Shown: piece after piece, positions 8,233-17,078 of the stretch | How positions within the stretch are numbered: position 1 is the first letter of the stretch | Layout: each line of letters begins with the position of its first letter | Source: Rhizobiales bacterium 32-66-11 | Lineage (GTDB): Bacteria; Pseudomonadota; Alphaproteobacteria; Rhizobiales; Xanthobacteraceae | Length of the DNA stretch: 64,000 nt | Assembly: GCA_002304505.1 (NCBI GenBank) | Contig: NCEH01000005.1 | Span: 95,511 to 159,510, forward strand | Reading direction: 5' to 3' | Notes under the pieces: model-generated | The model's input: only the letters and a program-made list of their open reading frames with translations | Databases searched by the model: none | What the model was told of the DNA's origin: nothing | Position numbers and translations under genes: made by a program

Positions 8233-9435
8233 TCACACCCGCTCGAGCGCCACCGCGATGCCCTGGCCGACGCCGATGCACATGGTGCTGAGCGAGCGCC
8301 GGCCTCCGGTGAGCGCCAATTCCAGCGCTGCGGTGCCGGTGATGCGGGCGCCGGACATGCCGAGCGGATGGCCGAGCGCGATGGCGCCGCCGTTGGGGTT
8401 CACCCGCGTATCATCGTCGGCAATGCCGAGGTCGCGCAGGGTGGCGAGGCCCTGGGAGGCGAACGCCTCGTTCAGCTCGATCACGTCGAAATCGGCCGGG
8501 GTGAGGCCGAGGCGGGCCATCAGCTTCTTGGCGGACGGCGCCGGGCCGATGCCCATGATGCGCGGCGGCACGCCGGCCGCCGCCCCGCCCAGCACCCGGG
8601 CGATGGGGGTGAGGCCATATTTCGCGGCAGCGGCTTCGTCGGCAAGGATGAGCGCGGCGGCGCCGTCATTCACGCCGGAGGCATTGCCCGCCGTCACCGT
8701 GCCGCCCTTGCGGAACGGGGTCGGCAGCTTGGCCAGCGCCTCCAGGGTGGTGGCGCGCGGGTGCTCGTCGCGCTCCACGAGGATGGGGCCGCCCTTGCGC
8801 TGGGGGATGGCCACGGGGACGATCTCCCGCGCCAGCCGCCCGTTCGCCTGCGCGGCGGCGGCCTTGGCCTGCGAGCGTAGGGCGAAGGCATCCTGATCAG
8901 CGCGGGTGATGGCAAAGTCCTCGGCCACGTTCTCGCCGGTCTCCGGCATGGAATCGACGCCGTACTGCGCCTTCATCAGCGGGTTCACGAAGCGCCAGCC
9001 GATGGTGGTGTCGTGGATCTCCGCATGGCGCGAGAAAGCCGTCTCCGCCTTGGGCATGACAAACGGCGCCCGCGACATGGATTCGACGCCGCCGGCGATC
9101 ATGAGGGACGCCTCGCCAGCCTTGATGGCGCGGGCCGCGGTGATCACCGCATCCATGCCCGAGCCGCACAGCCGGTTGATGGTCGTGCCCGGCACACCGA
9201 CCGGCAGGCCGGCCAGCAAAAGCGACATGCGGGCGACGTTGCGATTGTCCTCGCCCGCCTGGTTGGCGCAGCCGAGAATCACGTCGTCCACGACCGCGAA
9301 GTCGACGCCCGCATTGCGCGCCATGAGCGCCTTCAGGGCCACCGAGCCGAGGTCGTCCGCCCGCACCGGGGCGAGCGCGCCGCCGAAGCGGCCGATGGGC
9401 GTGCGGATATAGTCGCAGATGAAGACGTCCTTCAT
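8233..9435 (-). CDS. pcaF: 3-oxoadipyl-CoA thiolase
   Basis: Last enzyme of the beta-ketoadipate pathway: cleaves 3-oxoadipyl-CoA with CoA into succinyl-CoA and acetyl-CoA. At 400 residues it has the usual length. The nucleophilic cysteine is Cys90 in NRLCGSGMDAV, the catalytic histidine is in GHPLGMSGARI, and the C-terminal cysteine is Cys386 in TMCIGVGQGIA. The assignment as PcaF rather than a generic acetyl-CoA acetyltransferase rests on YIRTPIGRFGGAL at the N-terminus and on context: pcaJ ends 9 bp upstream in the same operon (pcaI-pcaJ-pcaF). Expression is probably controlled by the divergent IclR-type regulator through the inverted repeat at 10927-10967. Confidence 0.95.
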   Translation of the reverse strand: MKDVFICDYIRTPIGRFGGALAPVRADDLGSVALKALMARNAGVDFAVVDDVILGCANQAGEDNRNVARMSLLLAGLPVGVPGTTINRLCGSGMDAVITAARAIKAGEASLMIAGGVESMSRAPFVMPKAETAFSRHAEIHDTTIGWRFVNPLMKAQYGVDSMPETGENVAEDFAITRADQDAFALRSQAKAAAAQANGRLAREIVPVAIPQRKGGPILVERDEHPRATTLEALAKLPTPFRKGGTVTAGNASGVNDGAAALILADEAAAAKYGLTPIARVLGGAAAGVPPRIMGIGPAPSAKKLMARLGLTPADFDVIELNEAFASQGLATLRDLGIADDDTRVNPNGGAIALGHPLGMSGARITGTAALELALTGGRRSLSTMCIGVGQGIAVALERV

Positions 9436-9444
9436 TGCGTACTC

Positions 9445-10128
9445 CTAGAGCTCGGGAACGATGAGGTCGGCGACGGGGCCGGCGAGGACGAGCTCGGCCC
9501 CGGTCAGGGATTGGAGCCGCTCGAGCGTGATGGTGGGCAGCTTCTCGCGCAGCACGAAGCGGGCGCCCTCAATGTCGACGACGGCAAGGCTGGTATAGAC
9601 CCGCGTGACGCAGCCCACCCCGGTGAGCGGCAGGGTGCAGCGCTCCAGGAGCTTCGGCTCGCCGGACTTGGTGACGTGCTCGGTGATGACCGCGACGCGC
9701 CTCGCGCCATGCACGAGGTCCATGGCCCCGCCCACCGCCGGCACACCCTTGGCGCCCACGCTCCAATTGGCGAGATCGCCGTTCTGCGCCACCTGGTAGG
9801 CGCCGAGGATGGCGACGTCGAGATGCCCGCCGCGTACCATGGCGAAGCTGTCCGCATGGTGGAAGAAGGCCGAGCCGGGCTTCAGCGTCACCGCTTTCTT
9901 GCCGGCGTTGATGAGGTCCCAGTCCTCCTCGCCGGCGGGCGGCTCCTGGCCGAAATCGAGGATGCCGTTCTCGGTGTGGTAGATCACCTCCCGGCCGGCC
10001 GGCTGATAGCGCGCGACCATCTCGGGAAAGCCAATGCCGAGGTTCACATAGGCGCCGTCGGCAATGTCCTGTGCGGCGCGCCAGGCGATCTGGGCGTTGG
10101 AGAGCTTGGTATCGTCGCTGACGGTCAT
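9445..10128 (-). CDS. pcaJ: 3-oxoadipate CoA-transferase, beta subunit
   Basis: Subunit B of the CoA-transferase that moves CoA from succinyl-CoA to 3-oxoadipate. 227 residues. The start at 10128 gives MTVSDDTKLSNAQIAWRAAQ, followed by the family block YVNLGIGFPEMVARY. The catalytic glutamate is in HTENGILDFG (SENG-type motif), and GGHLDVAILGAYQV is also typical of subunit B. The start overlaps the stop of pcaI by 4 bp, indicating translational coupling of the two subunits. Codon use matches the neighbouring pca genes. Confidence 0.95.
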   Translation of the reverse strand: MTVSDDTKLSNAQIAWRAAQDIADGAYVNLGIGFPEMVARYQPAGREVIYHTENGILDFGQEPPAGEEDWDLINAGKKAVTLKPGSAFFHHADSFAMVRGGHLDVAILGAYQVAQNGDLANWSVGAKGVPAVGGAMDLVHGARRVAVITEHVTKSGEPKLLERCTLPLTGVGCVTRVYTSLAVVDIEGARFVLREKLPTITLERLQSLTGAELVLAGPVADLIVPEL

Positions 10129-10847
10129 GGATAGGTTGCTCCGGCGCGGTTCAGCAGCTCTTCCTGTGCGGGGTCGGTCACTTCCACCACCCGCGAGACG
10201 AAGATGCCGGGGGTGACGACATGCTCCGGATCGATGGTGCCCGGAGGCACCACCTTCGACACCTGCACGATGGCGTGCCGGGCTGCCGTGCACATGAGCG
10301 GGCCGAAGTTGCGGGCCGCCTTGTTGTAAGTGAGGTTGCCGAGGCGGTCGCCGAGATGGGCCTTCACCAGGGCGAAGTCGGCCTTGAGCCAGCGCTCCTG
10401 CACATAGGGGCGGCCGTCGAACGCGGCGGTCGGCTTTCCGTTGGCCAGCTCCGTGCCGTAGGAGGTGGGCGTGTAGAAGGCAGGAATGCCGGCGCCGCCC
10501 GCGCGGATGCGCTCGGCCAGCGTGCCCTGCGGCACCAGCTCCAGCGCGATCTCGCCGGCGAGATATTTCTGCGTGAACACACGCGGATCGGCCGAGCGGG
10601 GGAAGGAGCAGATGAGCTTGCCCACCATCCCCACCTCGATCATGGCGGCGAGGCCGACATGGCCATTTCCGGCATTGTTGTTGACCACCGTGATGTTGCT
10701 CGGTGTGCCGGTCTTCACGAAGCGGTCGATGAGGGCGTGGATCAGCTCGATGGGTGCGCCGGAGCCGCCGAAGCCTCCGATCATCACCGTGGCGTTGTCG
10801 CCAATATCGGCCACCGCCTCCGCGGGTGTGGCGATCGTCTTGTCCAT
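10125..10847 (-). CDS. pcaI: 3-oxoadipate CoA-transferase, alpha subunit
   Basis: Subunit A of 3-oxoadipate CoA-transferase, 240 residues. The start at 10847 gives MDKTIATPAEAVADIGDNAT, followed by the diagnostic glycine loop VMIGGFGGSGAPIELI (family GGFGLCGIPE-like). Later blocks include NNNAGNGHVGLAAMI, the CoA-binding region and FYTPTSYGTELANGK. It is the first gene of the minus-strand pcaI-pcaJ-pcaF operon and is divergent from the IclR regulator gene at 10980. The 132-bp gap between them carries a perfect 13-bp inverted repeat, the likely control site. The longer open frame extending to 11240 overlaps the regulator and is not used. Confidence 0.95.
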   Translation of the reverse strand: MDKTIATPAEAVADIGDNATVMIGGFGGSGAPIELIHALIDRFVKTGTPSNITVVNNNAGNGHVGLAAMIEVGMVGKLICSFPRSADPRVFTQKYLAGEIALELVPQGTLAERIRAGGAGIPAFYTPTSYGTELANGKPTAAFDGRPYVQERWLKADFALVKAHLGDRLGNLTYNKAARNFGPLMCTAARHAIVQVSKVVPPGTIDPEHVVTPGIFVSRVVEVTDPAQEELLNRAGATYP

Positions 10848-10926
10848 GGAAGTCCCTGTAGCGCCCAAGGCGGCGCGCCTTTCCGATACCCGACGCATAA
10901 AAAGCCGGGGGCTCGACTTCAATGGG

Positions 10927-10967
10927 AATTGTGCGATATGGAGTTTTTGTTGAGATATCGCACAATT
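10927..10967. promoter_or_regulatory. Perfect 13-bp inverted repeat, candidate IclR-type (PcaR) operator
   Basis: AATTGTGCGATAT at 10927-10939 is exactly mirrored by ATATCGCACAATT at 10955-10967, with 15 bp between. It lies in the divergent pcaI / IclR-regulator promoter region, and the right arm abuts the GGAGGAG ribosome-binding site of the regulator gene (from about 10966). IclR-family proteins such as PcaR and PobR bind such palindromes near divergent promoters, so it could couple autoregulation to control of pcaIJF. Binding is inferred. Confidence 0.7.
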
Positions 10968-10979
10968 GGAGGAGCGGCC

Positions 10980-11744
10980 GTGTCCGGCATATCCCAGCGC
11001 GACACCATGGGCGGCCTCGCCAAGGGGCTTTCGGTGATCGAGACCTTCACCGCCGAGCGGCCGCGCCAGTCCATTGCCGAGGTGGCCACGGCGAGCGGGC
11101 TCGACCGGGCAACGGCACGGCGCTGTCTGCTCACGCTCGCCCACCTCGGCTATGCCGACTACGATGGGAAGTTCTTCACCCTCACGCCCCGCGTGCTGAG
11201 GCTCGGCACCGCGTGCCTCGCGGCCATGCCGCTGCCGCACATGGTGCAGCCCTGGCTGGACCGGCTGTCTGAGGAGTTGGGGGAAAGCTCCTCGGTGTCG
11301 ATCCTGGACGAGGACGAGATCGTCTATGTGGCGCGGGCGGCGCAGCGCAAGGTGATGTCGATCGCCCTCATGCCCGGCTCGCGCCTACCGGCCTATTGCA
11401 CCTCCATGGGGCGGGTGCTGCTTGCCGCCTTGCCGGAGCCGGAGGCGATGCGCCGGCTTTTGCTCAAGCCTCTCGCGGCGCGCACGGAATTGACGCTGAC
11501 CGATCCCGAAGCGGTGATGGCCGAGGTGAGAGCTACGCGAGCGCGCGCCTATGCGGTGATCGACCAGGAGGTGGAACTCGGCCTGCGCTCCATCGCCGTC
11601 CCGCTCCTCAACGCCCGCGGGGGCACGGTCGCAGCGCTGAACCTCGGCTTGCCAGTGCATGCGGGGGATGCCGAGACGATGGTGAGCCGCTATCTGCCCG
11701 CGCTCACCCGCGTACAGGGCGAGATCCGCAAGATCCTGCGGTAG
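10980..11744 (+). CDS. IclR-family regulator of the beta-ketoadipate genes (PcaR/PcaU-like)
   Basis: 254-residue transcription factor. The N-terminal winged helix covers about residues 10-70 (GGLAKGLSVIETF, then IAEVATASGLDRATARRCLL), and the C-terminal effector-binding IclR domain follows (YCTSMGRVLLAALP, YAVIDQEVELGLRSIAVPLL, and AALNLGLPVHAG). This spacing is typical of the PcaR/PcaU/PobR subgroup, which respond to beta-ketoadipate or protocatechuate. I use the GTG at 10980 because GGAGGAG lies 6-8 bp upstream; an ATG at 11007 is possible. It is divergent from pcaIJF and upstream of benD. The effector is probably 3-oxoadipate or muconate (inference). Confidence 0.88.
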   Translation: MSGISQRDTMGGLAKGLSVIETFTAERPRQSIAEVATASGLDRATARRCLLTLAHLGYADYDGKFFTLTPRVLRLGTACLAAMPLPHMVQPWLDRLSEELGESSSVSILDEDEIVYVARAAQRKVMSIALMPGSRLPAYCTSMGRVLLAALPEPEAMRRLLLKPLAARTELTLTDPEAVMAEVRATRARAYAVIDQEVELGLRSIAVPLLNARGGTVAALNLGLPVHAGDAETMVSRYLPALTRVQGEIRKILR

Positions 11745-11793
11745 CCCCGCCATGTCTGATCGCGCTGCGCTGGATGCTGGGCAAGCGGGGGCC

Positions 11794-11810
11794 GATACGC
11801 AATGAGTATC
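11794..11810. promoter_or_regulatory. ATAC-N7-GTAT site upstream of benD, candidate CatR/BenM-type operator
   Basis: GATAC at 11794-11798 and GTATC at 11806-11810 form a perfect 5-bp inverted repeat spaced by 7 bp. ATAC-N7-GTAT is the recognition sequence known for the LysR-type benzoate/muconate regulators BenM and CatM of Acinetobacter. It lies about 145 bp upstream of benD and is followed by an AT-rich tract (TATCATATTATA) that could carry the promoter. A second copy is found at the catR-catB promoter. Confidence 0.65.
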
Positions 11811-11952
11811 ATATTATACCCAGTTGATCTTAGCGAACGCGGGGCTTGGCCTGTAGCGTCAGGCTAGGACTCCTGCCCCGTGCGGCAGGCCATCGCCCGC
11901 GGCGGACCCAAGATCCGATCGCGCTGAAAGCTCAGACACAAAGGGGCAACGC

Positions 11953-12756
11953 GTGCCAGACCAGAGCGTCCGCTCTCACCGTTTCGAGGGCAAGAGCCTC
12001 GTCATCACCGGCGCGGCGCAGGGGGTGGGCAAGCAGGTGGCGCTGGATGCCGCCGCCGAGGGCGGCTGCGTGCTGGTCGTGGACCGCTCCCCCATCGTCG
12101 AGGAGGTGGCCGCCGCCATAAACGCCGCCCATGGCGCCGGGCGCGCGGTGGCCATGGTGGAGGATCTGGAGACCTATGAGGGCAACGCCCGCGTCATGGC
12201 CAGCGCCCATGCGGCCTTCGGGCGGATCGACGTGCTCGTGACCAACGTGGGCGGCGCCATCTGGATGAAGCCGTTCCAGGAATTCGACGCGGGCCAGATC
12301 GCGGCGGAGATCAGCCGCTCCTTGTTCCCCACCCTGTGGGGCTGCCGTACGGTGTTGCCCTACATGCTCGAGGCCGGGCGGGGTGCCATCGTGAACGTGT
12401 CGTCGGTGGCCACGCGCGGCATCAACCGCATTCCCTATTCGGCCGCGAAGGGGGGCGTGAACGCGCTCACCGCCGCGCTGGCGTTCGAGCTGGCGGGAAC
12501 CGGCATCCGGGTGAATGCGGTGGCCCCCGGCGGCGTCAACGCCCCGCCCCGTCGGGTGCCGCGCGGCACCGATCCGGTCGCGCCGCAAGACGAGGTGTGG
12601 CGGCAGGAGGTGGTGGACCAGACCATCCGGGCGACCCATCTCGGCCGCTACGGGGAACTCGCCGAGATTTCCGCGCCCATCCTGTTCCTCGCCTCCGACG
12701 AGGCCTCCTACGTCACCGGCACCGTCATTCCGGCCGGCGGCGGCGACCAGGGTTGA
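11953..12756 (+). CDS. benD: 1,6-dihydroxycyclohexa-2,4-diene-1-carboxylate dehydrogenase
   Basis: Short-chain dehydrogenase that oxidises and decarboxylates the benzoate cis-diol to catechol with NAD+. 267 residues from a GTG start at 11953 with GGGG upstream. The Rossmann motif TGAAQGVG is at residues 19-26, and the catalytic pair is Tyr162/Lys166 (YSAAK) with Ser150/151 preceding. The stretch LVTNVGGAIWMKPF resembles BenD/XylL rather than generic reductases. The gene stands alone between the IclR regulator and catR, away from benABC. It carries its own candidate LysR operator upstream, so it would be induced with the catB-benABC operon. It ends 24 bp before the convergent catR stop. Confidence 0.9.
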   Translation: MPDQSVRSHRFEGKSLVITGAAQGVGKQVALDAAAEGGCVLVVDRSPIVEEVAAAINAAHGAGRAVAMVEDLETYEGNARVMASAHAAFGRIDVLVTNVGGAIWMKPFQEFDAGQIAAEISRSLFPTLWGCRTVLPYMLEAGRGAIVNVSSVATRGINRIPYSAAKGGVNALTAALAFELAGTGIRVNAVAPGGVNAPPRRVPRGTDPVAPQDEVWRQEVVDQTIRATHLGRYGELAEISAPILFLASDEASYVTGTVIPAGGGDQG

Positions 12757-12780
12757 GCAGCAGGCCGGCCGACACATTTC

Positions 12781-13752
12781 CTAATCCTGCGCCTCCGGCG
12801 CGGGGGACGGCTCGTCGACAAAGGCCGGCCGGGTGGGTAGGTTGTGCTCTGCGCTGATCCAGGGCGGGTTCTCCGCATACATGTCGCGGATGAGCTCCTT
12901 GATGAGATCGATGTAGGGCGAGCTGTCCCCCACCCGGTGATAAAGGATCACCGGCGTGGTGGCGCGCTCCCCATCCAGCAGGCGGTAATGGACGTCGGAG
13001 CGCATCTGGCGCGAGGAGGACGGCACCACGCACAGGCCGCTCTCTGCCGCGACGAGGCCGAGCGCGGTCTGGATCTCGCGCACCTCATGCACCTCACTCG
13101 GCCGGACATCGTGCCCGTGCAGCAGGTTGAGCACATGGTCCGCATAGCCGGGCCGCGGCTCCTTGGGATAGACGATCAGCTCCTGCCCCGTCAGCGCCTT
13201 CACCGGGAGGGGATCGGACGATTGCGCCAGTGGCGTGCCGCGCGGGATCGCCACCACGAGCCGCTCCTCGCGCAGCACGATGCCCACCACGCCCGCATCC
13301 GGGTGATGCAGCCGGCCGAAGCCGATATCGATGCGCCCTTCCTTGAGGGCCGGAATCTGCTGCACCGAGGCCATCTCCAGCACCTGGATCTCGATCTCCG
13401 GCGCGCGGTGGCGCAGCTTGCGCAGCAGCGAGGGCAGCCCGCCATACAGCGTGGAGGCGACGAAGCCGATGGACAGCACGCTGTTCTGGTTCAGCCCCAC
13501 GCGCCGGGTCGCCGCCCGCATCTGCTCCACCCGCCCCAGCACCTGTATGGATTGTTCATAGAACAGGCGCCCCGCCTCCGTGAGGCGGACCGGACGGCTG
13601 TTGCGGATGAGGAGGGCGACGCCCAGTTCGTCCTCCAGCGCCTGGATCTGCCGGCTCAGGGGCGGCTGGGCGATGTTCAGCGTCTCGGCGGCGCGGGTGA
13701 AATTGCGCTCGCGGGCGACGGCAACGAAGTAGCGAAGCTGGCGTAGGTCCAT
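12781..13752 (-). CDS. catR: LysR-family regulator of catechol/benzoate genes (CatR/BenM-like)
   Basis: 323-residue LysR-type activator. The N-terminal winged helix begins MDLRQLRYFVAVARERNFTR and contains LNIAQPPLSRQIQALEDELG; the effector domain starts near residue 90 (LSIGFVASTLYGGLPSLLR). The phrase IGFVAST and the PPLSRQI recognition helix are typical of the CatR/BenM/ClcR group that binds cis,cis-muconate or benzoate. It is divergent from catB, with a consensus ATAC-N7-GTAT site at 13845-13859 in the shared promoter region, which supports the assignment. A second site lies before benD. Effector choice (muconate, benzoate or both) cannot be read from sequence. Confidence 0.88.
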   Translation of the reverse strand: MDLRQLRYFVAVARERNFTRAAETLNIAQPPLSRQIQALEDELGVALLIRNSRPVRLTEAGRLFYEQSIQVLGRVEQMRAATRRVGLNQNSVLSIGFVASTLYGGLPSLLRKLRHRAPEIEIQVLEMASVQQIPALKEGRIDIGFGRLHHPDAGVVGIVLREERLVVAIPRGTPLAQSSDPLPVKALTGQELIVYPKEPRPGYADHVLNLLHGHDVRPSEVHEVREIQTALGLVAAESGLCVVPSSSRQMRSDVHYRLLDGERATTPVILYHRVGDSSPYIDLIKELIRDMYAENPPWISAEHNLPTRPAFVDEPSPAPEAQD

Positions 13753-13844
13753 GCGAGAAACTCCGGTCCGCGCAAAAATTTATCATCAATCTCGGTATGT
13801 TGCGCTGCGGGAAGATGCCGTTTGATTGAGTTTTTTGGCGCGCG

Positions 13845-13862
13845 ATACTTTATTGGTATAAT
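13845..13862 (+). promoter_or_regulatory. catB promoter: ATAC-N7-GTAT operator overlapping a TATAAT -10 box
   Basis: ATAC (13845-13848) and GTAT (13856-13859) are spaced by exactly 7 bp and overlap a perfect TATAAT at 13857-13862. A weak -35 match, TTGGCG, lies at 13835-13840 with 16-bp spacing. A further GTAT half-site is at 13795-13798. The region is the 164-bp divergent catR-catB gap. The overlap of the site with the -10 element resembles the promoter-proximal site of CatM/BenM promoters, where effector binding shifts the occupied sites. Confidence 0.65.
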
Positions 13863-13916
13863 TCAAAACACAAAAGGTTTTGGACGTCCACGCCCCGCGC
13901 GCCGCAGGGTGTCGCC

Positions 13917-15101
13917 ATGAACGCGACCTTTGCACATGCCATCCCCCCAGCCTCGCCGCTTCGCCCCGTCATCGAGCGGGTGGAGACCGCGCTCATCGAC
14001 CTGCCGACCATCCGGCCGCACAAGCTGTCGGTGGTCACAATGAACGGCCAGACGCTGATGCTGGTGAAGGTCCACTGCAGCGACGGCGTCACGGGCATCG
14101 GCGAGGGCACCACCATCGGCGGCCTTGCCTATGGCGGCGAGAGCCCCGAGAGCATGAAGCTCGCCATCGACACCTATTTCGCCCCCCTCATGGCGGGGCA
14201 GGACGCAACCGCCGTGCGGCCGCTGATGCTACGCATCGGCAAGATGGTGAAGGACAATCGCTTCGCCAAGAGCGCGGTGGAAACGGCCCTTCTCGATGCC
14301 CAGGGCAAGCGCCTCGGCCTGCCGGTCAGCGAGTTGTTCGGCGGCCGCATGCGCGGCCGCCTGCCGGTGGCCTGGACGCTGGCTTCCGGCGACACCGCGA
14401 AGGACATCGCCGAGGCCGAGATGATGCTGGCGCTCAAGCGCCATCGCATTTTCAAGCTGAAAATCGGCGCCCGCCCCCCCGCCGCCGACGTCGCCCACGT
14501 GGCCGCCATCAAGCGCGCGTTGGGGGACCGGGGCGCTGTGCGGGTGGACGTCAACATGGCCTGGAGCGAGACTGATGCCGCCTATGGCATGGCCGCCTTG
14601 GCCGATGCCGGCTGCGAGCTGGTGGAGCAGCCGGTCGCAACGGCCGCGGGACTGGCGCGCCTCGTGCGGCGCTTCCCGGTGGCGCTCATGGCCGACGAAT
14701 CCCTCCAGGGACCGGAAAGTGCGTTCGAGATCGCCCGCGTGGCCGGCGCCGACGTGTTCGCCATCAAGATCGAGCAGAGCGGCGGCCTGTTCAACGCCCA
14801 GCGCGTGGCTGCCATCGCTGAAGCCGCGGGCATCGGGCTTTATGGCGGCACCATGCTGGAGGGTGTGGTGGGTACCATCGCCTCGGCCCAGCTGTTCGCA
14901 ACCTTCACCCAGCTGCAATGGGGCACCGAGCTGTTCGGCCCGCTGCTGCTGACCGAGGAAATCCTCGCCACTCCGCTCGACTATAGCGACTTCGAGCTGA
15001 CCGTACCGGCCGGACCCGGCCTCGGCATCACGCTCGACGAGGACCGCGTGGCCTTCTTCACCCGCAGCAAGGCCCGGAAGACCACCAGCGTCGCGCTCTA
15101 A
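13917..15101 (+). CDS. catB: Muconate cycloisomerase
   Basis: Converts cis,cis-muconate to muconolactone; enolase-superfamily enzyme needing Mn2+ or Mg2+. 394 residues, somewhat longer than the usual 370-375, because of an N-terminal extension. Active-site elements are in order: the KxK pair Lys180/Lys182 (FKLKIG), metal ligands Asp211 (VDVNMAW), Glu237 (VEQPV) and Asp260 (ADESLQ), and Lys284 (IKIEQSGG). The start ATG at 13917 follows a GCAGGG stretch and the CatR-type promoter. It heads the plus-strand run catB-benABC-benK-catC-catA-pcaD. Placement of catB ahead of benA instead of beside catC is unusual. Confidence 0.94.
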   Translation: MNATFAHAIPPASPLRPVIERVETALIDLPTIRPHKLSVVTMNGQTLMLVKVHCSDGVTGIGEGTTIGGLAYGGESPESMKLAIDTYFAPLMAGQDATAVRPLMLRIGKMVKDNRFAKSAVETALLDAQGKRLGLPVSELFGGRMRGRLPVAWTLASGDTAKDIAEAEMMLALKRHRIFKLKIGARPPAADVAHVAAIKRALGDRGAVRVDVNMAWSETDAAYGMAALADAGCELVEQPVATAAGLARLVRRFPVALMADESLQGPESAFEIARVAGADVFAIKIEQSGGLFNAQRVAAIAEAAGIGLYGGTMLEGVVGTIASAQLFATFTQLQWGTELFGPLLLTEEILATPLDYSDFELTVPAGPGLGITLDEDRVAFFTRSKARKTTSVAL

Positions 15102-15202
15102 CGCGGCACAAGCAACAGCGCAAACGCGCAGTCGGCGACGATCGCGACAAGGCAAGCGCCCGGTTCGCGGATCCAAGCCCACCATCTTGAGGGAGGTTCG
15201 TC

Positions 15203-16561
15203 ATGTCAGCGGTTGCTGAAAAAGTCCCGGATCTGGAAAGCCTTGTCACCACGGCGGTGCAGGACGACAAGGACGCCGGCATCTTCCGGTGCCGCCGTGA
15301 CATCTTCACGAACGAAGCGTTGTTCGAACTCGAGATGAAGCACATCTTCGAGAGCAACTGGGTCTATCTGGCGCATGAAAGCCAGATCCCGGAGAACAAC
15401 GATTATTACACCACCTTTATCGGGCGCCAGCCGGTGGTGGTCACCCGGGACAAGGTGGGCGAACTCCACGCCGTCATCAATGCCTGTGCCCATCGCGGCG
15501 CGCTCCTGTGCCGGCGCAAGCACGGCAACAAGGGCGGCTTCACCTGCCCGTTCCACGGCTGGACCTTCTCCAACACCGGCAAGCTTCTGAAGGTGAAGGA
15601 CGAAAAGACCACCCAGTATCCGCCCCAGTTCGCCAAGGACGGCTCCCATGACCTGAAGCGCGTGCCGCGCTTCGAGAGCTATCGCGGCTTCCTGTTCGGC
15701 AGCCTGAAGGAAGACGTTGCGCCGCTTCAGGACTATCTGGGCGAAACCAAGGTCATCATCGACCAGATCGTCGACCAGGCGCCCAACGGCCTGGAAGTAC
15801 TGCGCGGCAATTCCTCGTATATCTACGACGGAAACTGGAAGCTGCAGATGGAGAACGGCTGCGACGGGTATCATGTCAGCTCCGTTCACTGGAATTATGC
15901 CGCCACCATGGGGCGCCGCAAGGAAGAGGGCACGAAGGCGGTGGACGCCAACGGCTGGAGCCGCTCGGTGGCCGGCGTCTATGGCTTCGAGAACGGCCAT
16001 ATCCTCTTGTGGACCAACACCATGAACCCCGAGGTGCGCCCCGTCTACGGCCACCGCGCCGAGATAGCGGCCCGCGTCGGCCAGGAGAAGGCGGCTTTCA
16101 TCGTCAACCAGACGCGCAACCTGTGCCTGTATCCGAACGTGTTCCTGATGGACCAGTTCAGCACGCAGATCCGCGTGGCGCGTCCCATCAGCGTGGACAA
16201 GACCGAGGTTACCATCTTCTGCTTCGCGCCGAAGGGCGAAAGCGCAGAAGATCGTGCCACTCGCATCCGCCAGTACGAGGACTTCTTCAACGTGTCCGGC
16301 ATGGGCACGTCAGACGACCTCGAAGAGTTCCGCGCCTGCCAGCAGGGCTATGCCGGCATCTCCGCCCTGTGGAACGACCTCTCCCGCGGCGCGCCCCTGT
16401 GGATTGAGGGGCCGGACGAGAACGCCCGCAAGATGGGCCTGCGGCCGCTCCTCTCGGGGGAGCGCAGCGAGGACGAGGGTCTGTTCGTCCGCCAGCACGA
16501 ATACTGGGCCAGCGTGATGCGCCAGGCGCTCTCCACCAAGCTGAACGGAGAGGCCGCATGA
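15203..16561 (+). CDS. benA: Benzoate 1,2-dioxygenase, large (alpha) subunit
   Basis: Catalytic subunit of the ring-hydroxylating dioxygenase that converts benzoate to its cis-1,2-dihydrodiol. 452 residues. The Rieske [2Fe-2S] ligands are Cys95/His97 ([10 protein letters not shown]) and Cys115/His118 (CPFHGW). The mononuclear iron site is His224 and His229 in [14 protein letters not shown], with Asp221 as the electron bridge. The sequence fits BenA/XylX rather than AntA mainly by context with benD, benC and benK; anthranilate dioxygenase would not need BenD. The start at 15203 has GAGGGAGG upstream. It overlaps benB by 4 bp. Confidence 0.93.
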   Translation: MSAVAEKVPDLESLVTTAVQDDKDAGIFRCRRDIFTNEALFELEMKHIFESNWVYLAHESQIPENNDYYTTFIGRQPVVVTRDKVGELHAVINACAHRGALLCRRKHGNKGGFTCPFHGWTFSNTGKLLKVKDEKTTQYPPQFAKDGSHDLKRVPRFESYRGFLFGSLKEDVAPLQDYLGETKVIIDQIVDQAPNGLEVLRGNSSYIYDGNWKLQMENGCDGYHVSSVHWNYAATMGRRKEEGTKAVDANGWSRSVAGVYGFENGHILLWTNTMNPEVRPVYGHRAEIAARVGQEKAAFIVNQTRNLCLYPNVFLMDQFSTQIRVARPISVDKTEVTIFCFAPKGESAEDRATRIRQYEDFFNVSGMGTSDDLEEFRACQQGYAGISALWNDLSRGAPLWIEGPDENARKMGLRPLLSGERSEDEGLFVRQHEYWASVMRQALSTKLNGEAA

Positions 16562-17046
16562 GCATCGCCATCGAAGCCATCCGCGCGTTCCTGTATCGGG
16601 AGGCGCGCTACCTTGATGATCGCCAGTGGGACGAGTGGCTCACCTGCTATGCGCCCGACGTCACCTATTGGATGCCCGCCTGGGACGACGACGACAGGAT
16701 TACCGAAGACCCGCAGTCGCAGATCTCGCTGATCTATTACCCCAACCGCGACGGGCTCGAGGATCGCGTCTTTCGCATCAAGACCGAGCGCTCGGGCGCC
16801 TCGACGCCGGAGCCGCGCACCAGCCACTCCGTGACCAATGTGGAGGTGCTGGCGGAGCGGCCCGGCGCGGTGGACGTGCGCTACAATTTCCACACCCTCA
16901 GCCATCGTTACAAGGTGACGGATCAGTATTTCGGCACGGTCTTCGCCACCCTGCGCCAGAGCGAAGACCAGATCGTCATCTCAGCCAAGAAGATCGTTCT
17001 GAAGAACGACTATATCCGCCAGGTCATCGACGTCTATCACGTCTGA
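16558..17046 (+). CDS. benB: Benzoate 1,2-dioxygenase, small (beta) subunit
   Basis: 162-residue structural beta subunit with the cone-shaped NTF2-like fold of ring-hydroxylating dioxygenases. Typical blocks are [20 protein letters not shown] near the N-terminus, [14 protein letters not shown], and [18 protein letters not shown]; the protein ends with [20 protein letters not shown]. It has no metal ligands and supports assembly of the alpha3beta3 hexamer. The ATG at 16558 overlaps the benA stop (ATGA), indicating coupled translation. benC starts 32 bp downstream. Confidence 0.93.
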   Translation: MSIAIEAIRAFLYREARYLDDRQWDEWLTCYAPDVTYWMPAWDDDDRITEDPQSQISLIYYPNRDGLEDRVFRIKTERSGASTPEPRTSHSVTNVEVLAERPGAVDVRYNFHTLSHRYKVTDQYFGTVFATLRQSEDQIVISAKKIVLKNDYIRQVIDVYHV

Positions 17047-17078
17047 CAGACCTCGGTGTCGGGCCTAGGGAGAGTGTC

